Part shown: positions 12,301 to 21,300 of the stretch, one piece after another
Position numbering within the stretch: the first letter of the stretch is position 1
Layout: each line of letters opens with the position of its first letter
Assembly: GCA_030248065.1 (NCBI GenBank)
Contig: JASAMV010002011.1
Span: 62,001 to 126,000, forward strand
Direction: 5' to 3'
Source of the DNA: Rhynchonema sp. JSB1_4
Lineage: Eukaryota; Nematoda; Chromadorea; Monhysterida; Xyalidae
Length of the DNA: 64,000 nucleotides
The notes under the pieces: generated by a model
Databases searched by the model: none
Told to the model about the DNA's origin: nothing
What the model saw: the letters and a program-made list of their open reading frames with translations, nothing else
Made by a program: the position numbers and the translations under genes

Positions 12301-15300
12301 AAGCGCGGGATTGCCTGAATCGTCAGGGAAAGTTGTCAATGAAACGTTAGATAGGTGGACAAAAATAATTTTCCAAAACCAAGAAAATTTTTTCCAAAAA
12401 AATATGTGAAACCAACCGAGGTCTTCGAAAGGCAAGTCGGTGGGCGGCGAATAGCCGGTTTGGAAATTTCTGACGACAATTTGGGAATCGGAGTTGGCGT
12501 CGATTGACTGCAAAGAAATAGGTGTTTGGTGAATAAAATTAGAATTAAAATATTTTTAAGTGAAGTACACCACACATCGGCGAAAGTCATGTGAAAAACG
12601 GCATAATAAAAGTTGGCGATCGCTTATGTATGTCTCAGTCAATTTTTTTTGAACCACCAATTTTCGACCGGTTGATGTTGATGAAAAAGTTGATGAAAAA
12701 AAATCATGGCATTCCAAATTGGGGAGATGCAGATCATAAAGCATCAATCAGTCCTGTCCAAATCAAAACGGTGACCAATCATATAAGAACTGATCTTCCA
12801 CACAGGACCAATCATCAACTTTGATATAATCCAAAATGTCGTCCAAGCACACTAAAACTAATATAAAGCGCTCACCAGGGTTTGTTTCTTCATTTCATCC
12901 AGACACCTTTGCACCAACGGCAGAATCGCCACTTCGATGTCAATAGTTTTCTGTATGAGCCTTTGATGATGCTGAATACGAGTCTGGTCCACTTGGCGCA
13001 GTTTCTGAAAAAAAAACTGTGGACTTTTGTTATTCATTTGTGATTGTAACTCCACCAGTTCATTTGTGTTTGCTGCATTGTCGGTTAAATGGGTGGCTTT
13101 GTGCACAACTCAGTCTGGCATGGACTTGCAAAACTGATATCCGGCTCAAATTATCGATTATGTCCGCGTGTTTGCTAAATTTTGTTAGTTCAACCGGGCA
13201 GCGGCCGATTGTTTTTTTCGTTGCTCTGTCTGGTCTTATGCTATCCACGAAACATTTATGAAAGGCGCTAACGTTGTTATCAAGTGATACCCTATCGGCG
13301 TTAGTTATCAAGTGCACCCTCGATCCAACACAGTCTTACATCTACGTGAAATAATCCCCAATGCTGGTACATATTCTACTCAACGCACCACTAAATGGAC
13401 ACGATACTGTGCCAAGTTCATGGCGTACCTTGACCTCACTCACCCTTTTACCGACCTGTAGGAGGGATGGATGCTTCACCTGCCCAAAGTGCCTTCAGTT
13501 AGTCAAAAACCAAAGTTCGACCGCAACCCACCTCCAAGACAGCAGGCAGCGCGGCGCCATAATGGTGCGTTTGTTGTTCGTTGGCTTTCTGCAGACACAA
13601 CGCATACGCATTCTTTGCATCTTCGCATTGTTGCGATCGGAACATGGCCGTGTTCTTGGCTTTCTCCAATTCGGCCCGAGAAATGTCCATATTAGCGTCG
13701 GCTTTCTCGTGTTTCAGATGCGCGGCTTGCGCCTCCTTGAACGCCTTCGAATACTCCTTGCGGGTCTGGAACAACGGAAATTCATGAATTAATGATGGTG
13801 TACGATTGTTGTAGTGGCTGGGGATCCCCTAAGGGGTAGGTACATTGCAGTGCAGCCATCGTTAGGCGGAAGGGCAGGTAGTTGTTGCAACCACCCATTC
13901 ATGGATTTCATAGGGGAAAATGGTTATTTTTGACATTAAAATCCCAAAACTCAATCAGGCTGTTTGTGTGCAGCGGAGGAAAAAATGTGCAGAAACGTCG
14001 AAATCAATTGGCATCAGCATCACACAGAAATATTGGAACACCAGGTTTATAAAAGTCGCGAGGCAAGAAAAGATCGAAGGAAACCTATCTGCAGCATATC
14101 CGATCGCGAAAAATTATACATTGCGCTATCATGTGGTTTCGATCAAAACAACAAGCAAATTTCAAACCAAACCCCTGCCCGGCCCGACCTTATACATGGC
14201 ATCGAACGTGTATTTGAGCTGTTCATTCAAATGCTGCGCCTCCACCAGGCTCATCTTTCGCTCTTCTTTCAGGTCCTTGCACGTGTTCTGTATGTCCGGC
14301 TGCACTTCATTGCGCAGATTCTCCGCGATCACTTCGTGCTGACCTGAACAATGGAAGGAGCGCTCGAGAATTAGGTGAATCATCAAAAAAATTTGGACAA
14401 GTCCCAAAGCGGAGTGCGTCCCCAAACCAGATCGCGGTTGTGGCACGAGCCACAGAACTCAGATAAGTGTCTGGGCTGTGAAACATCACCAGCTCCCACC
14501 AACCTGCCACACATCCCAATTCGTTGAGCACACCGAGGAATGCACGACCGTACGAAAACTGGAATTCGCCGCTTTGCTCCTCCTTCTTTTTCGGCTGGTA
14601 CCTTTTCACCAGCGACCTGTAATGTGAATTGTGAAGGTTTAGATTTCAAGCAACAATGTCGCTCATGTGAATTTCAGTTCTACTCGTTTTTTTGGCATAA
14701 TCCATGATTCCATTTGTTGTTGCTTCTTTCCTTTTGCCATACGAGTGATATGTCACGCATATAACACGGCACGTATCAACAAATCACTGCCCATTTTTAA
14801 TTTTAACAAACATGTTCAACATCACACCCATAAACTTCTAGTATTATAGCAGCATTCCATTTATACAAGTTCCCCTTCCAGTAAAAGTACAGTCATAAAA
14901 CTATAACACATCAGTGGAACACAAGCACATAGTGCGCACTTAGGTAGTTGCGGTGACAACTGAGTGGTATGCATCTCTGTACTGCGAAAAGTTACATCGT
15001 TTTTCCGTCGTAACTTTTTCAAAACACGCCACATCACAAACAGGAGCTTACCCTGTTGCTGTGTGCTGTGCCGCATTGTATTTTCGAATGTCGTTGCTGT
15101 TGTTGCAGAGTCAAAACTGCACCGAAAATCAAACCCAAACAGCCCGAATTCCCAATTGCTCAGTGGGTGTCACAGTCACACCACACGTTGCGAGTGTTAA
15201 CAAAATAAATAACATTTTCAAAAAAGCAAGCCCAACGCAACACTTCCCGCTGCTATAGGTCGGCACAGCGTTTTCATCATTTTTTTTCGAGAAAAAACTG

Positions 15301-18300
15301 CAAACAGAGAAAAAAGCACGGGAAAACCCAACCGAAAGGTGCGGAATGCTCTTCTGTGTGAAACTCTGCATACCGAAACGAAACACGAGCTTCTTTTAGC
15401 GACGAGAAATTTGTCGCAGCCCGCTATCTCGCAAGTTAGTTAGGGGAACACGTTTATGTCGACAAAGTTCGAGCGGGGTCATTAAAACAAAACCGACTAA
15501 ACGCAATGGCTACCCCATAACCATAGTACTAAGCCAAAGGTCTCGATGAGGGTTCGTGTAAATCTTCGAAAAAATTACACCCCAAGTCCAGCGGACACTG
15601 CTTTCTTACAGGACACCCGAGTCAAAACGTCGAACCCATCAAACATTCACGACGATAATCCATTTAGTTCACAAATGTGCCGTGCCGAATGTCTCCAAAG
15701 TTAATGAACGCTCAATGTGGATGCGATAGTGTTGCAACGAACAGCTGCTTCTTTTGGGATTACTGTCTGTCTCGCAGATGAATTTTTGCCGCAAAAATGT
15801 CAAACATGCCATATACTTTCCCAAAGTCCGTACTCACGACGCCAAATGTCCATTTACTCCACCCCCATCCGAACCAGTGTGATGGACCTAACACAAGATG
15901 TACACTAAGTCAAACCGGACAGGACATGCGCAAATCCAAAGCCATACATCATGCTGGAACACGCAGCTCAGCTCATCCGAAATAGAGCCGGTATTACTGA
16001 CTGGACCAACCCTGGGCTGAGGCATACCATAAAGCAGCTTAATGAGATCCAACACGCTTATTTCCACGCACGCCTGCAAGCAGCACGAGCATGCAAGCAA
16101 AGCAACAAACAAAATATTTTCAAGAGGCTTCACCATAAGCGCATGTCACATAAAATTGAACCTCAATTATGTCCGTCGTGCAAGAAAGAGGTCCCAGAAG
16201 AAGCAAACAAGCCATGAGCTATATAAGAATCAGCCACGCATCAATATGTAGCCGGTGGTCATCATAAGTGGGAGAACGGCTTCAAGGCCACCCTGTGGTC
16301 AAATAAACAGCCATGTGGGTATGTTCCATTGGTCATGGTGGCACATTTTACAGCATGGCCTTTGTTTCTGGCACACTCGTGCCTCGTGCCACGCTGTGGC
16401 AGGAGGTAAGGCAAAAATTCGATCTAAATTGAATTTGGAAATGCTCTTGTTGTGCACGCTTGATGATGTCAGGCATCCACGTCCCGCCATATGCACGTGA
16501 AAGTGACTAATTTCGAGCGCCATTGCGTCTGCTTTTCAATTTTCAAATCCACAGAACACTGAACAGTCGCGAAAAACGACGATTGAATTTACAACTGAAC
16601 CAAGGCGTCCGCACGACATAAACGTTCATTGCAAACCATAAATCATCACTCCCTTGTGCGAGCGAAGACGAACACCAAGCAAAACTACAGAACACCAGAT
16701 ACTACATACTGTAAGTCGACGAAAAAAGTGAGTCATACATAACCGACCGACCGGAGAAGCAGATATTAGCTTCCCTTTCAAATTGACGTATGTAGGGTAC
16801 ACCCGAACCCACCCATACGATGTCAGACGTCCGATTTGAAACGTACAATATCTAATAACGCTGCGTATCTTTAATCAGCCACATCCGTCAGTCAAGGCAA
16901 AATCGCTCGCATATACATACACGCGAATTTGAGCATTTTCATTACGTATACTATGTACTTACTACATTCGTTTACCTAGTGTAATTGCAGCCCCACCATA
17001 AGCCTATACTAGCCCGAGGCACAATACTATGAGCCAAATTGAACACACATGACGAGTCTTTAATTTTAACACCCGATAATAAAGCTAGACCTACATATGC
17101 TAATATGCATTACAACCAGTGATGTAGTTGGTCCGAGCAAGAAAGCTAGCTAGCTGGAGGGGTCCGGCCAGGGTTTTTTTTTTCAAAATTTACTAGGTGC
17201 AACTTAGGTGCAACCCGCCAATTTTTAGGTGCAAGCTGGCCAAAGTAGGTGCAACCCCTATTTTGGACAAAAAACGCCAATTTTAGGCTTTTTTGCCAGG
17301 TTGTGTGTTCAATGCTATTTGCGTGCTTTTAGAAGTTCAATAAAGTTGTAACGCAATGAATGCCTTTTCCTTTAGCAAAAGCAAACTTTTCAGGGAAAGT
17401 TCAACATTTCGTAGCACATTTTGTACTAGTTTCATTATTGAGAACCGATTGAGAAGAAAACGAAACAGTAAAATTTTCATGTCACCATATCCACATTTGG
17501 GGGTCACGTACGAATCAATTACTTTCGCTGTTCATTTACTGTGTGGGTATCTAATACTGTTGTCATGCTCTGCTCTGTTCTAGTCAGTGTAGTTCCTGGG
17601 GGGAGGGGGTCCCCTCCTAAGGTACACTAACCGCCGCGACCAAGGTACACTAGTACACTAACCGCCGCACCAGGTACACTAACGACTAACCGCAGCAATT
17701 TTTGCCTAAAATAGGCATTTTAGCCAAAGATGGGCATTTTAGGCCTAAAATGGGTAATTTTCAGGTCAATGTTGTCAAAAGTCGCCAAAATACCCTATTA
17801 ATGGAGAATTTTTTTCCAAAAAAGGGCAAAAATAGGTCAAATTTTTCACCTCAAAGGACTTTTTCCTGAATTTTGGTCTTCCCCCCTTCCCCCCACAAGG
17901 AGGTACACTAACCGCCGCACCGACAAAGTGGGTAGGTTCACTAACCGCCTCGCCGGACCAGGAACTACACTGATCCTAGTACAGCATGTATTTGTTTTGA
18001 ATCTTATCACCAGCACACCAGGTACTAACTATGTACGAAATCAATCAATCAGATCAATATTTTTTGTCGATGTCGACCAAATGCTTCGATGGAATTTATT
18101 GGAAGGAATGAAAAGCCGCGCAGCGCATTTTTTTGTTTCTAAGCTTTCCAACCTTAAAAGATGCTGTATAAATGCTAAATTAAGCAAATAAGGGCCCAAA
18201 ATTTTAGGTGCAACCTTGCACCTAACCCTGAATTTTTAGGTGCAATTCTGATTTTTTAGGTGCAAATTGCACCTAAAAAGTGTCTAAAAAAAACTATGGG

Positions 18301-21300
18301 TCCGGCGCAAGAAAGCTAGCTAGCTAGCCGGGTACCCCGATTTGGGGGGGGGTATTGGTCCAGAAGTCAAAAACAGGGGTATAAAAATTGGTCGAAATTT
18401 TGCTAAAATAAGCCTTAAAATGCGTATTTTTGTGCACGTGTGAGAAAATTTGAACGAATTTGACCATTTTGGCCCATAAAATGGTCATTTTGGCACTAAA
18501 ATCAACACTTTGTTTACTTGGTGACCGGAGCAAGAAAGCTAGCTAGCCAGTTTGGGGGGGTATGGGTTTCGGAGCAAGAAAGCTACCTAGCAGTTGGGGG
18601 GGGTAATACCCCCCCCCCCCCCCCCCCCCCAACCACATCACTGATTACAACATATAATAGGATAGGTCCAGCGGTAGACCATAAGCCACAAACTGGACTA
18701 ATATTAGTCGCTGAACTGAAATGCACGCGTTACCTGTAGAACACATTGACGTATAGGATTATCTTCATTGTGTCTGTATGTGCATATGTGCTTGTTCTTG
18801 TATGCACTGCAGGGACTTATGCTTCAACAACGAAGCTCTTCAGCAGTGCAGGCAAAAGAATTTCCAAGAAAGCTGAAAAAATAAAGCTCTCAACTTCACA
18901 AAAATATATTTGTTCAGTAACCCCACACCCCAAACCACAAGCACACATTATGCATAATCGGCTTATTGACAGCTTTGCAAATTTGCTGATTCAACCGGTT
19001 TGCCGCACTGATTATTCACCAGTCAAAACTTTCGAGAAAAAATCCCCATTCCCCTTCAAAAGTGAGCACCGATCAATCTGCCTGACCGCAGAAAGATTCC
19101 TGTGGACGAGAAGACCGTACATAGGCATGCAGTTCAAATCAACCTTAACCGCCACTGAATTCAGCCTCTGCACACACGAGGTGCACTTCAAAGAGTGTTC
19201 TGGTCTTGAACAATAATAATCAACCGGTCGGTCTGTACACATACGGGTGGACAACGAGTTTGCGGAGCACACAGGCACACCACACACGAAACAGCAGCGG
19301 ATTGAAAACGGGCACTAACTGACGCACGCACCTGCAGATTTGTCCTTTTATGCGGAGAGAGAGGCACGTTCAGACTTCAAACAACAAAAGACGAATCTGA
19401 GAATGAAATCAAAGAGAGAAAACGAAAGCGAAAACTCGTTCGACGTGTACTACTGTACACTTGCGCTTGGGACTGCGTGTGTGACGTGAAGTGGCCGAGG
19501 CAAGAAGACGCGTTTAAGTGCGTTATGCACACCGCACATTTTTAAGTGGAGTGTAACGGATCGAGCATTGAGAACACAAGGCCATCTATGTTTCCAGCGG
19601 ACAAACCGTGAAAAGGTGCACGATTAATGCACCAAAATCATTGTCATATAGTCACCCACAAGTTCTCAGCACTTCACTCAAGTTCAAACTAGTCTAAAAA
19701 TAATATTACCGGTCCCCTTCAAAGCGCACACCACGTCATAATTCCGGTTCGAATTTCAAACTGCAAACATACATATTTGATTAAATATAAGTCGAACTGA
19801 ACAGCAAATAGAAAAAAGTCAGCCCACATGATCTGACCGCCACAGCTTTCGTTTATTGTGATTGCGTTGTTGGTTTTCTTGCTTCATGGCGCAGGTGCAC
19901 AAAAACAGGTTCTTGCACTTTCACAAAGCCGTTCCAGCAGCAGCGTGTGTCTTGGTGTATGTTTCAGTCAAAACAAGCGAAAATGTCAACAATTGTGATG
20001 TGAGTTGTGCATGGAAACACGTCCCCATCAGCTGTGACGGTAATGATTTCGGTGTGCACCACACTCACGTTGTGTTTCGAAAGTTATGTATACGCGCGGT
20101 GTTGGAGGTGGGGGGGGGGGGGGGGGGGGGGGGTAGCCCCCCCCCTTAGTACAGTAGGTATCCCCCCCCTCGCCTGGTACAGTAGGTATCCCCCCCGAGG
20201 TTTGGCATGGGACAGTAGGTATCTCCCCCAATTTTGACCCCGCTTCCGTAGGTATCCCCCCCGATTTTGCCCAAAAAGTGCCAATTTTTGACCAAAATGG
20301 CCAAAATTAGTGTAAAATCAGTGGTTTTTGCCTCAAATTACCCAAAATTCGCGCGCTACGCGCGCAAATACTACGTTTTCACACGATTCCACACATAATA
20401 AACACATTAAAAATTTTCACCCCAAAACCTAACCCCCCCCCCCCAAACCCCCGTAGGTACATAACCCCCCCAGGCCATCGGCTCTGGTACAGTAGGTATC
20501 CCCCCTCTCTGAGCGCGGTACAGTAGGTATCCCCCCCTCCAGAGTACCTCCAACACTGTATACGCGTGACGTTGAACCGTTCAGGAACACATAGACAGGA
20601 TCATGTGACTGATGGTATCAAATTACGTTATCGGTTTGGTCTTACCCAGGTTTGGTTTACGTCCAGAGCATGTGACATCACAGGCTATCACCGCTGAGCA
20701 GAAGCAAAGTTGTTTCACTATTTTCACGTCAATCTATACTTGCGTATTTTTCCGCAAAATATATTGTTGGAAAAAAACCGTTTTTTTCCAAATATTTTTC
20801 CAGTACTTAAGGATACCCATGGTCCAAAAACGCCTATTTTGGAGAAAATTTCGTCAGGAAATGGCCTGAAACAGTCAAAAAATGCACTTGGAGATTAAAA
20901 AAGTGCTCAATATGAACTGTTTAGTATCGATTTACATTGGTTTTAACAACATCCTCTCGCAACCTTGGAAAATATCTCGGAAATTTTTGGAAAAAAACCG
21001 TTTTTTTCCAAAGGTTGCCACTTGGAAAAATTTCCGGAAAAATAAAAACGTATTTTTCCGGGACTCGGCAAAAAACGTTTTTTTTCGGTTTCCTTTCGAA
21101 AAAAAACGGTTTTTTTCCGGCCCGCAAGTATGCGTCAATCAACAAGATTCTTGGCAAAACTGCCGAAAAAGCACCAGTTGCCATGGTTAAACCATCTGAT
21201 TAAGACCGAATCAAACCATTCCCTAAGTTCGACCATTGTGGGTGTTTATCAGCCAGCAGCACAACCGTTTTCCTGCCATCACGCTGACGTCCAACCATCA

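Larger units (their letters stand above)
17117..18643. mobile_element. hAT-like element, CAGTGATGTAGTTGG family, with nested insertions
   Basis: CAGTGATGTAGTTGG at the left and CCAACCACATCACTG at the right are flanked by the exact 8-bp repeat ATTACAAC (17,109-17,116; 18,644-18,651). Subterminal units GAGCAAGAAAGCTAGCTAGC recur near both ends, with long G or C runs (18,609-18,630). The element is interrupted by 17,169-18,298, which is itself interrupted by 17,585-17,972. No open frame is worth calling. The 8-bp duplication and CAGTG start fit the hAT superfamily. Confidence 0.9.
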